64,000 nt of DNA, taken from positions 28,167,117 to 28,231,116 of the forward strand of contig NC_092352.1 of NCBI RefSeq assembly GCF_963676685.1, given 5' to 3'. Origin of the DNA: Mytilus edulis. Its lineage: Eukaryota; Mollusca; Bivalvia; Mytilida; Mytilidae. The translations under genes were made by a program, and so were the position numbers. Shown piece by piece: positions 43,561-54,669 of the stretch. The notes under the pieces were generated by a model, which was given only the letters and a program-made list of their open reading frames with translations, had not been told where the DNA came from and searched no databases. Within the stretch, counting starts at the first letter, position 1; every line of letters begins with the position of its first letter.

Positions 43561-45985
43561 TTCATAACAATTAGAAAATACTACTTTTGTGATATGATCG
43601 GATTTCAGGTGAAAACATTCAGTAGGTCGAAATTTGTCGTAAAATCTGCTAAATATGCGGGTATTTTTTCTTATGATAGATAATAAAATCATATCGAATT
43701 TGGAACAAAAAGTCTCAGAATGATTGTTATTTTCTGTTTCGAAAAAAAACACTAAAAGGATAAATAGACAATAATAGTGCATTGACTTGACATATCAATG
43801 ATATAAGGATGAGGCTTAGAAACGGGGAAATGCGAGGCTGCAATCTAAAAAAAACCATTTTCAATTGTTTTTTAATGCGTTAAGGTTATTTATTTGATTT
43901 AAATATTGGGGAAAATACCCTTTAAAAAGGCCTCACATCATGCTCGCGGAGAAATATACAACACAATGAAATTTACATTTACCTGTTGAAACTAACACTC
44001 GATGGTGAACGAAATCGTTTGAGTATGGACTTAAATATCAACCATAAGCATAAAACATAATGATTTATCGGTTACAAACAAAAAATATTAACAAATTAAA
44101 TATGTTTTTCCAATAATTACAAAAGAAACAATGTTGAGTCGTTCCACGCATCGTTGTATACATTTGAAACAAGAACAGGTTGAAGAGGTCGTATGAATAA
44201 TTCAATATTATTTCGGCAATTTCTATTTAAATATTCATGAGGAAAAGTGATATCGGGTCAGTGACTGTATATGACATAGACATATACAGTCAACGCATTT
44301 TGACTGCTTAAATAGAACGAGTGCAGTATAAAATAAAATTATCAACCTTATGAAGTGAAGTTAGCAACCAGTGCAGATGATTTCAACACATTCATGATTG
44401 AGGGAATATCTTCAATTCGATAGGACCACACAAGGAACAACAAATGACGCAACATTAAAGAAGGAAAACGTGATCTAAGTAATAACGGTGAAAGGGTTAA
44501 AGTTTATTTTGACTCACAAAAGATAACTTTAAGGCATTGATAGGAAATTTCAAATGTATATCATTTGAGCGTTGCAGGTTGTAAATTATAATGTTAAATG
44601 GGGTTTCAAAATTGAATCCATACTGTACCAGTACCTTTGTGGTTAATAAATTAGAAAAAAGTGGTAGGAAAATGTCTAGGATATTGTACGCTGACTGTTA
44701 TTGCAAACTTTAAATACTGATTGCTATATAACATAAAAACGAAGTCTTATGACAGATTAAAGGCACTCAAACTGTTCAGAAAAAAACCCACAATATTGAA
44801 GAACTGACAAATGAACAAAACCTTATTTATTTATCTTAAGTTTTATTTGAAAATAATCAAAGAAATACAAAATGATGTAAAACAAGCAGGAAACATGTCA
44901 TAAACGGAAACTCCATCTTCATCCAACAAATAGCAACAGAAGCCACCAAAAGGGACATCTTAGACGGTGGCGAAATGACATTTAACATATGACGTGCATA
45001 TGCTAGTAATTATGAAGGGATATATACAAGGTAAAGGATATATCGATTCTTTCAAACTATATGCCAAGCAATAGAATGCGACAGGTGTTCCTTTGGGCAC
45101 AATTCAGTCAAGGGGAAAATGGTATAGAGATTATATTCCGAATCTTTTGTCAAAAGAGAGAGGCTATGACAAGTGAATTCTTAATTTAGAACTCACAGTT
45201 GCAAGTCTTTCCATATCCCAGTATCTGCATTATCAACAATAGGCATGACACTCCACAGATACATTACTGGTTAGGAAAATTCAGACTAAATCCAAAAAAA
45301 TATTCGGACATTTTATACATCAGTACCATGAATCTGCGGTCATTTATGATTTTGAAAGAAAATGATACTCCATGACGACCCCCCCCCTTTTCCATGGTGT
45401 CTCGCATTATAAAGAACTTAAAAATGTATACAAAAATACAAAAATACTCATTAGTCAAATGTATCTATTCAGTTTACTGTTAATCATAGAAGACCTCTAA
45501 ACACCTAGTACAATTTCTATCAGCCATTCTGTTTGTTTTTTATCCAAGTACCCTAGCATTTCATACCTAGGATCCAGAACTGTAAAGACATGCCCTCCAT
45601 AACAGAGAATATATGGCATATTTCATAGAGTTTGATAAAAAAAATAACAATCTGAATGTTTTCGCAAGAAATCCGATTCTATCATAATAGTATATGTATC
45701 TAATAGCTACAATATTAAAACATTACCAAGGATCCTATGATTTTAGAACTATCAATACACGTGTTCGGAAGAGGGTAGTCTCTTTCAATTTCGAGAATAA
45801 GACATATTTTTAAGATTTAGACGAAATTTCTCGTTTAAGCAACTTTTCCGACAGTAATCCGATAAAATTATCCAATAGGAACAAATTAAAAACATTACCT
45901 AATATCTAATATATGCATGTGTGTGTTGTGGTTTTCGAAATTATAATTTGTAATTTCTGTTTTATATTTCTTGAAATTTTATATT
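43561..45985. other. Unit-2-specific DNA, nothing recognised
   Basis: About 2.4 kb with no counterpart in unit 1 (which goes directly from 28860 to 28870). There are no exons, no known repeat and no inverted ends that I could find. A C run lies at 45379-45387. It may be an insertion, or ancestral sequence lost from unit 1. Confidence 0.4.
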
Positions 45986-47644
45986 TTTAAAATTGCTGGA
46001 TAGCTTGACACACGTGCGTTTTAAAAGTGCCACAGATTGAAAATGATGAATGCGGTTTTATTAGTATGAAAAACTTTTATATGCATTCAGTTCTGAAATT
46101 ACATATTGTGTAAACTACTATGTAAACCAGTGAAGAATGCCGTCGAAAACAAACAAAATCATATCATAATAGATAAGTGGCGATGATGGATATATTTCTA
46201 GAAACAGCAACCCAGAGAAATAAAAAGCAAACGACATCTTAAGAATATCATACAGTTTTTAACAATAGACAAGTCAAAAAAGAGGGGGACAGATACCAGA
46301 GGGTCAGTCAAACTCATAGATTAAAAATAAACTGACAATGACATGGCTAAAAAATAAAAAGACAAACAGACAAATAATAGAACATCAAGTGTCGATACAA
46401 TGTGTGTCGCAAACTGTCAATTGCCAGGATTCTAGAAATGTTGTGAATAAGTTTAAAAGAATATGTCAATGTTTTTACATCTTTTCTGTTCATCACCTCA
46501 CCTCACCTATCCTCTTCATGCCGGTCGGCATTTAAGGTCCGATTTATTGCTGAAGGACAAAACACATTCAGACATAACTGAAAGACATGGTCAATGTTCC
46601 CTATTCAAAACATGACCATGCTGCAACGTTAAGTTATGGTTTTAGCACTAAAATCTCAATTTTCATGGGACATTTTTTTTTATAGAAAAAAAACTTTCTT
46701 GTAACTAGCAAAAGAGCACCAACATAATCGTATTTAAGGAATCGAGCAACGGACACGGAATTTTACTGGATTAAACACGTTAAATAAATCATTTGATTGT
46801 CATAAACTATTATCGCTGCCAAACATAAGCTATAAACTTGCATTTATAGAATGAATATGGTATATTCCATTATCAAATCAATTCCTTAAAGGCTTCATGG
46901 AAATACTTCTCATATTTCACCATAGTGTCACTACAGAATAATGCTTCGTGACCATTGATTGTGCAGAGTAGATATTAAGTAAAACGTCTGATTGTTAATT
47001 ATTATACCTCACCTGTCTATTTGACATCAGAGCTGCGTACTTTAGATCAGTATCTTTATATCGAACATCAATATATAAATTCTTACATATTATATAGTAT
47101 CTAAGTATGATTAACAATTAAACTAAAATCTTTATCCTAACCAATCGTTAGGACACTTCAATGTGTATTCCATAGGTCATGTCAGTTAAAAGTTCATTAG
47201 AGCGTATGTTATATCCTTGTTTGTATACTACATGCCGACTCTAAATAAAGCTTATTTAATAGGTGGAGGTCTGTTTGAGATCACGAAGATATGAATTCAC
47301 AAGAGAAAAAGTGAAGTATTTATTGTCTAGCTTTATATCATTGACTTTAGTAACAATATAGCATGTACAAACAGAATTAACCAATCTAAGCAGCACAATA
47401 GCATGTTCAAACTCTTATTATTGCGACAGTTGTCATCGTTACTTTATCTGAAGATGTATAATATTGTTGATTTAGAAAGAAGAATTTTAAAATTGTGAAA
47501 TCTTACCTTTGAGGTGAAGAGGTTTCGTGTAATATACAGCAATGAAATATAACACACTGGTGACAAAAAGTGTCTGTTTTAGTTGCAGATCTGTATTTTT
47601 TTTATAGGTGTTATTACACTAGTACTAGTTTGAACGTAGAAAGT
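45986..47644. other. Duplicated noncoding segment of unit 2
   Basis: Colinear with 28876-28900 plus 30815-32215 of unit 1. Position 46002-46060 is the intact target corresponding to the PLE insertion of unit 1. Confidence 0.6.
46277..46396 (-). mobile_element. PLE 3' tail, minus, ~120 bp
   Basis: AAAAAGAGGGGGACAGATACC through CATGGCTAAAAAATAAAAAG and CAAACAGACAAATAATAG. Unit 1 reads straight across (ACAATAGACAATAACAAGTG at 31049), so the insertion is in unit 2 only. Confidence 0.75.
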
Positions 47645-47649
47645 AAAAT

Positions 47650-48278
47650 CATGTTTTTTTTAAAGGAACTCTTCCAAGGAACTTTAACTTGAACGGAATA
47701 GTATTAGAAATAGTGAAAAGTTTTAATTATCTAGAGATCTATTTGGAGAGGAATGAGAATTTTAAGAGAGCGAAGCAGTCCGTAGCCAATAAGGCTACTA
47801 AGGGTTTCTTTGAGGTTCTAAAATTAGGCAGAAACCACGGCCTTGCAATTAAACGCAACTCGAATTATTTGATTAAATGATAACGCATATTTCACGCACA
47901 GTATTGGAATTCAGCAATAACGAAATAATAGAAAAAGTCCACCTTGAATTTTGCAAATTGCTTCTGCATTTAAAATCTTCTGCACCATCGGATATGATAT
48001 ATTGCGAACTTGGAAGATATCCTCTAGAAACATTTAAGATCAATCTATTCATATCAGAAGAATCACCAAAAGCTGTAAATTACAAAGTATTCAAAGATAG
48101 TTTTAGTTCGGAAGTTTATTTAGATATTTTAGGTAACAAAAATCTTTTTGCAGATTTAGAAAGAAAAATCATAGGTAACCTATTGAAGCTAGTAGATCGT
48201 ATAATATTAGAAGACAAAAAAGAAACTGTACTATTCGTGGATGAATATCACTTTGTTTTGGAATGTCAATTTTTTTAA
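47650..48278 (+). pseudogene. Non-LTR retrotransposon RT C-terminal remnant
   Basis: The first part (47689-47880) encodes EIVKSFNYLEIYLERN...KATKGFFEVLKLGRN. A stop and frame change at 47878-47880 lead into a second part with EKVHLEFCKLLLHLKSSAPS, CELGRYPLETFKI, ESPKAVNYKVFKDSF and a terminal DEYHFVLECQFF. These blocks are in the order known for the region after the RT palm in molluscan LINE proteins, but the stretches between them, including the upstream CxxC, are deleted. RT catalytic motifs are not in the fragment. It belongs to the unit-2 insertion 47645-49065. Confidence 0.65.
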
Positions 48279-48755
48279 CAGGAGTGGAACAATTAGATAC
48301 AAAAATATAGTTATACCAAACCAAATAATATAAAGACTAAGGCTTGTTTGCTCTGAGTTGAAAATTATCTGGTTAGAATGTTCTTGCACGCTGGGGTTAT
48401 TGCATATACAATCTGATGCATTAGAGTTAAGAGCTAATTGATTTTTAGACTGACTTACTTCTTTGATGAACTTCTCAATTTTCGTTATTCCAATTTGAAT
48501 CTCTAACTCGTATCTGTCAACTTCTTCAATTTTTTCGTCGAGTTCTTCTTCTTCAATAGATTCTAGAATCTTCTCATTGAGGTCGGACAATGTCTTCTGC
48601 TTGGTTTTGATAGGCTCCATCATGGATCTGAGGTTGACAACATCTTGTTGCGGTTCTTCTGTCGGGTCTCCTTTTTTCAGTATCTTTATTACTGCTCGTC
48701 GATGTGCGGCTCGTACTGTTTTGAGTTTCGAACTTATCTCTAGTTGTGGTTTTCG
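48231..48755 (-). pseudogene. Gag-like coiled-coil protein fragment
   Basis: The frame is open from 48755 to 48231 on the minus strand (first ATG 48623). It starts EISSKLKTVRAAHRRAVIKI, includes TKQKTLSDLNEKILESIEEE and EIQIGITKIEKFIKE, and ends with a hydrophobic stretch, LSLYIIWFGITIFLYLIVPL. The N-terminal pattern resembles the DUF1759-type start of BEL/Pao-related polyproteins that is frequent in molluscs. The end overlaps the LINE remnant on the other strand. It is probably a first-exon-like fragment of a retroelement or domesticated gene; no downstream protease or RT is adjacent. Confidence 0.45.
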
Positions 48756-49929
48756 TCACGGCACCAATATCTTGAGGGTTATTAACTTTGTAGTACTTGT
48801 TGACGAAAATAACGTCTTGCTAGTTGAGATGCTTTATGATCTGAAGAAACATGTCACGCATGCACATCCAAACACCTTTCCAGGCTTAATCTAGTGTGAA
48901 GCCACTACTGTTATTTTTTGTAAAATGTCTTGTACTAAATGTATTTATTAAATGTTGTATACATTGTAAATAACGTACATATGTGTATTTCTCTACACCT
49001 TGTCAAATTGATGGTTTAAATACTGAGAATAAAGATATAATTTATAAATATTGCCTGGTAGGTTTGTTTTCATAAGCACCTTTTCAGGCAAATGTTGTTC
49101 TTTTTAAATTCTGGGTATTTTAACATTAAAATTGCACTGTGGTAAACTACAAATGTTTGTTTTATGTTGGCGACTTTTTTTTTTTTTTTTGTATTGTTTT
49201 GTGTACCTTTCCCGAGGATGTTGTTTTCGTCTTTTTTTTAGTCATGGTATTTAACGCCTTTCTTCGACTAATGATTCTTAATTATTCCCTAGGGAACCTT
49301 TTAGTGTGTATTAAGATCGTTTCTCCATTAACCACATTCGTTTTTTTTTTTAAGATTGATGGCCTTTAGATCTGACACTTTTATTCAAGTAGAAGTTTTC
49401 TGAATAAAAACATATTTCGCATGAATATGTTTCACCTTGATAAGGGTCAATATACGAAAGTTGATGAGCCCAACAAGTTTTAGAAATATGAAAACCTATA
49501 TATATCATTAGCTAAAAGACTTTTTTCCAGCTAGTTTACATATATCTGTAACATTTAACCGATACTCAGCGCTTTGGGACAGTGTTGTTACAATTTTGTA
49601 TAATTTTGCATTGAAAGACATATACTGCCAAAATGAAATGTGTTGATCCTGAAACACAATGTCTTGCTTTCCAGGGAAAGGGTTGAGGTTTCAAAGAAAC
49701 AATCGAGTTGTCACGCACCTGTTCAACAATGGAAACCTCGGAATTGGTTAACTTATATGTTTTATTGTTTTTTGTTATTTGTGGACTTTTGTGCTGAAAA
49801 CACAGAAATTTCTCCGATGAATGTATGCACAATAAACACAGGCGATAAATATAATGACTATATAACTTTATAAACAAAAATGCACAAGCTGAAATGTATC
49901 GCTTTCTTTACTAACCATTGATTCTATGT
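48756..49929. other. End of unit-2 insertion and duplicated noncoding segment
   Basis: The insertion ends near 49065 after CTGAGAATAAAGATATAATT. From 49080 the sequence again follows unit 1 (32285-33500; CTAGGGAACCTTTTAGTGTG). Frames on both strands at 49.1-49.9 kb are not kept in unit 1. Confidence 0.5.
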
Positions 49930-50343
49930 TGATAGTCCTTAATACATAGATAAAGCTTTACTACAAGTATCACATAAATTTAACATGATCCAAGAAAATG
50001 AGATCAAGGTCGAATAAATCAAACGAGAAGTACACCTTACAATCATTCAATACAACAAATATAGCTGACCTGTTGCTTATATTATCTAAGAAACAATCTT
50101 AACTATGCAAACTTAACATTGTCCAATGAACCATGAAAATGGGTTCAAGTTCAAATGAAACCTGCAAGAAAGACATATACATCTTACAATTCTTCCATAC
50201 AACAAATATAGTTGACCTATTGGTTAAAGTTGAAGAAAAACAAACTAAAACACAAAAACTTTACACCAAGCAATGAACCGTGAAAATGAGGCCAAGTTCA
50301 AATAAAACCTGTGAGACTGAGTGAAAATATTTCCACACACCTA

Positions 50344-50376
50344 TTATCAAGGATTTGTATAGTGGCACTATACAAA
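50344..50376. mobile_element. Tiny palindromic element, copy 2
   Basis: A 33-bp palindrome of AAGGATTTGTATAGTG and its reverse complement around one G. It sits in a family X core unit where the consensus reads CCTATTGCATATAG. Here CCTATTATC precedes it and GCTATTGCATATAG follows, consistent with a partly decayed 9-bp target duplication. The 15-bp ends are identical to the copy at 6591-6637. Confidence 0.65.
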
Positions 50377-50691
50377 TCCTTGCTATTGCATATAGTATTA
50401 CAAAAATAAAGACCAAACTCAAAAACTTAAGCCTGACCACTGAGCCATGAAATGAGGTCAAGGTCAGATGACACCTGCCAGTTAGATATGTACCAGTTCA
50501 CCTTTCAATCTTTCCATACACCAAATAAAGTAGACCTATTGCTTATAGTATCTGATATATGGACTTGACCTGGAAATTTTAACCTTTTTAACTGATACAT
50601 GAAATCAGGTCTAGGTCAAATGAAAACTGTCTAAAACGCATGAGAACCTTGCCAGGAACACACATACTAGATATAGTAATATTATAACACA

Positions 50692-50907
50692 TACTGTGGA
50701 TTCATCAATTTTCGTGGGTACATGTACCAATTTTTGTGGATTGCGGAAACCTTGCATTTATGGAATATGTGATTTCGTGGTTATGCCAAAGTCTAAATAC
50801 AACTTTATAGAAATTTGTATCTCGTTGAACATCAAAATTTGTGGTTGACTTGTACCCATGAAACGTTCAAAAATTGGTATCCATTTAATAATAATGAATC
50901 CACAGTA
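50692..50907. mobile_element. MITE with TACTGTGGATTCAT inverted ends
   Basis: The left end is TACTGTGGATTCAT and the right end ATGAATCCACAGTA, 216 bp overall. Inner repeats GTGGGTACATGTACC / TTGTGGTTGACTTGTACCC and CAATTTTTGTGG / CAAAAATTGG extend the symmetry. It is inserted within the family X element. Confidence 0.75.
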
Positions 50908-51170
50908 ATAAGATAGAAATTTACAAAATTTTTATCTTTTTTACAAGTAGTCACTAATCCATGAAAATGAGGTCAAGGACAATTGACACATGGCAGACAG
51001 AAACGTTGTATCATAAGGCTACTATATACAAAGTATAAAGCATCCAGTTCTTCAATCTTCGAAAATATAAAACTTTAAAGAAGTAAGTTAACACCACCGC
51101 CAGATGACTATCCCTGTATCAAGCTTTCTGTGACAAATTTTATATGTTTAAATGTGGTATTTCCCTTACT

Positions 51171-53390
51171 TTATTGTTATGATTGTAGGGTTCCTGAACA
51201 TAAAAAAAGTACAAGATTACTTCTTTTTTTATTACATATAACAAATGTCATGTTTAATGATTACATTACTTTAACGTAAATTTATACATAAAATGATAAA
51301 AAATGCAACAATGAATTTAATTCATAAAATAACAAAATCTAAGGAAATAGAAAGGTTTCATTTTTACAATAATAAATAAAATTCTAAAAGAAGGTAAAAG
51401 TAAGAATTTTGTTTACTGATTAACAGTACATATATCTTCAAGTAGGGTTATCATATTTGCCATTTAATCTGTTCATTTAATTGACATGACATTAAATAAA
51501 CAGACCAACAAAATTACCAGTCAGCATTGTATTATAATATTTTTCTATTTTTTTGACAAAACGACAGTGGTCTAAATTTAAAATCAGGTTATAAATTTCT
51601 AGCTTATCCTAGTCGGTTGGTTGGCCTCTGTAAGAGAGCCGTATTAGAAAGAGAGTACATAACTTGGTTTCTGACATTAAGTATGAACAGACACATATAA
51701 TACATTAAAATACAGTGCTGATTTGATCTGCAACCAATATTTTATATATTAGTCCCAGATTTTAAATATTAAAGCTGAATTCCTCTTATGTACATCAATA
51801 AAGCCCTTCTTATTTGCCTATCAATCATCAATTTTGAAATATAGAAAAATAAAAGTATACTTTGTGGATATGAAGCGTTTTCGAAACTTGTTGATTATAT
51901 TTCTCAAGGGGAGAATGAGCATAGTTTAGTAATGCTTTATGACAATATTTTACCAATATAAATATAGCATAATATCAAGACTCTAATTACTGTTAAATAC
52001 TAATGGTTTCCATAAATTGTATCATCATTCATTATTTATGTATGTATCTGTTAAATCCCTTATTGTAGTCCATTAATTGTCTGATTTTCATTCATTTGCA
52101 AGATCGTAATGTATGACATTAGACTTATACTACATAGTAGTCACAATCTCATAGTATATATACATACGAATAAAAAAAACTATGAATTACAAAAGAAAGC
52201 AGAGTATTAAGATCACTGACACTAAATATGCAATCTTTATGGACAATTTTCCTAACTTAAATCGAAACTTAAAAAAAAAAATAGAAAAATTTGCAAAAAA
52301 AATGTGAACAAAAATCAGATATTTCCATGAAAGAAAATAATAAAACAACACTTAAGATAAAGAGGAATTATTGAATTTCACTGAAGATCTATTATAACTA
52401 TGTTATAATTATTTGTCTTGCAGCTAATCAGTATTCTGTGTAACAATATCTGACAAGTAATACACTTAATATTTGTGAATAATTGATAACTTCATCTTAC
52501 ATCATCTATAGATCTTTTAATCTGTGTACTCTACTCAAAAAATCAATGCTTGTGCTTCAGTGTAAAACAATCCTAATAAGTACATCGACCTCTGATTCCT
52601 TTATTATAATTTTTTTATATGCAAATTTTCTTTTCTAAACATGGAGTTAAAGATTGTTTATGTCCTTTAATATCAACGTGATTGATAATTTATCTTCAGT
52701 ATTTTTTGGTCTAATAAGAATAATATCAGGCAGGAGCTTAATGTTTTAATGTGTGCCATTATACTTTTTGCAATTTAGATAAAACAAATTTGTGGTAAAT
52801 AAAAAAAAAACCAAAAAACAGTAAAATATTTTATCTTAGCCATGTTGTTAAATTTTTCAGGGCCATAGTATAGACAAAATCTAACCACAAGTCATGGTAA
52901 GTTGCCTTTATCTTACTACAAAATCAACATAATTTTGAACTGACTTAAGATATTCAGTTATTGATTATTGACCAAGTTTCAACCTGCATCAAACCTATTT
53001 GTTCACAAAAGATGAATATAAAGAAAGCTTGAAAGCTTCCATAATTTTCTTTTTCTCTACAAATCAGAGATATATTTCTCACATTCTATTCTACAGAAAA
53101 CAAAATATATGAATTTGCTGACCTTGAAAATGGTTTTTGTCTAAGATAATAGCACCAATATATTAAAACTACACTGGTAGGTGGGATTCATGTAAATGAT
53201 TCTAAATATCAATAAATAGCCTTATTATACTTAAATGTTAGTTCATTTTTGGTGTAAATGAACACATTTGCTGAACATTACGGTAAATAATTCTGAGGCT
53301 ATCCATGACCTTCTGATTACAGACTTGCCTAACAAAACAACATTTCCTAATTTGAACTATGCAGATTTGTATTGATAAAAAAAAGTGTTT
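51171..53390. other. Duplicated noncoding segment of unit 2
   Basis: 51200-52640 matches 36140-37465. 52730-53215 matches 39990-40480 and 40915-40935 without the retrozyme. 53235-53390 matches 41985-42115 without the family Y element. No gene is seen. Confidence 0.6.
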
Positions 53391-54605
53391 TTTAAACAAA
53401 TACATAATTATTGGTTGCTTCAAATTATAATTCAGGAGATATCTCAAATAACTTTCCAAGTATAAAAGAATATACTTTATATTAATTTATTTTGTAATGT
53501 AAAAGATTGACGGTGACATTTTTTAAAACAATGTAATTTTCTTTTATTAAGTCACATAACAGTGTTTTCTTTGCCTAAATAAAAGAAGAAAATTGTGCAC
53601 AGCCTGTAAAAGATCATTAAATCATTACCTTATTTTTTTTTAATTAAAAGCATAATATGAATTTTGGTTACCGGTAAGTACAAAAAATCTTTTGTATTTT
53701 GTTAATACTCCGATACTACTTTAACATCCTAAAAGAATCATTTTACCATGTTTACTACACACTGAAACAAGTGTCATACTTCAGAGAACAATCGTTTTTT
53801 TTCCCATTAGTACTATCTGTCTAAAATGTACATTTGTATTGGCATTATAAGGGTACAAAAATTGATTAAAACTGTTCATCTTAATAATTTAATATGCAAT
53901 TGAACTATTAATCAAGTTTCAAAACCATTTGAAAAAATAAAAAAAAGAAATAATGAGTTTTATCAGCACTTAGCCGTCTCTTTGGTAATTGAAATGCTGA
54001 TTAAATACCAAATTAAACAAAATTTGGCAAATATAGTCTTCTCCCTATAGCAACAAAAAAATTTACTTCATTTAAATTATGAATTGAACACCAATAAAAG
54101 AGTGTACTGCAAATTATTTTTTCACCCCTGGAAACAACACTGATAATTACAAATTATCGCTATTTTTGTGCATTTTTCCTTTGATCTTTTTTTGTGATAA
54201 TTTTCATATGCTACTCGCTTAAGATGGAAAATTATCGCTAGAAACTAAGCATGCACGTGGCGTTGCTAACGAAATTGACATGAAATTGACAACGTCGTCA
54301 TAGGTAAAATAGCGATAAAAAGATTATCATTGTTCATCTCAACTCGTTTGCCTTTCTCGCTTTCGCCGTCCTGGCTCAAGCGAGAAAAACAATCTCGCTG
54401 AGATGATCACCAATAATCTATTATAAGTACATTTGTAAAAAGGTTGCATGTTAATAATATACATACACTAGCACTTCTCATAGTTTCAACATTTTTTGCA
54501 AAAATTAACAAAACATATTCATATAACATGTTTAGCATGTGCATTTACCATGCCATGTCCACCATAAATTAAATTAAATAACAACTTTAACTTGTTAATA
54601 GATTA
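53391..54605. other. 3' flank of GID4
   Basis: It contains an unnamed element-like stretch at about 54150-54425 with AAATTATCGCTA twice and its inverse TAGCGATAA once, and a TCTCGCTTTCGCC / GAGCGAGAA-rich part between CATCTCAACTCG and GCTGAGATGA. I could not assign the GID4 polyadenylation signal with confidence. Confidence 0.4.
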
Positions 54606-54669
54606 TCATCTGAACTGGTAGACTGGTATACTGTGGTCTGGAACATGAGTTAAATTCAGGGACTGAAAC
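54606..54669 (-). CDS. GID4: GID4 coding exon 5
   Basis: One base completes W197, then [20 protein letters not shown] and TGA. The acceptor is GTTTTTTTAG. It is separated from exon 4 by a 4.4-kb intron full of repeats. Confidence 0.93.

Larger units (their letters stand above)
49930..51170 (-). mobile_element. Tandem-core element, family X, minus copy
   Basis: Read on the minus strand: a head remnant with GAAAGCTTGATACAGGGATA and a short GGCGGTGG array (51100-51125), the GAACTGGATGCTTTATAC arm, and ~150-bp core units with TTGACCTCATTTTCATGG. It is interrupted by the MITE at 50692-50907 and the tiny palindrome at 50344-50376. It is absent from unit 1. Confidence 0.7.
42176..53390 (+). repeat. 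Tandem segmental duplication, unit 2
   Basis: It starts with a TTTAG array (42176-42308) like unit 1 and ends near 53390 with ACTTGCCTAACAAAACAACA, the counterpart of 42070-42090. It is shorter than unit 1 mainly because unit 1 holds more insertions. Unit-2-only material includes 43580-45985, 46277-46396, 47645-49065 and 49930-51170. Confidence 0.8.
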
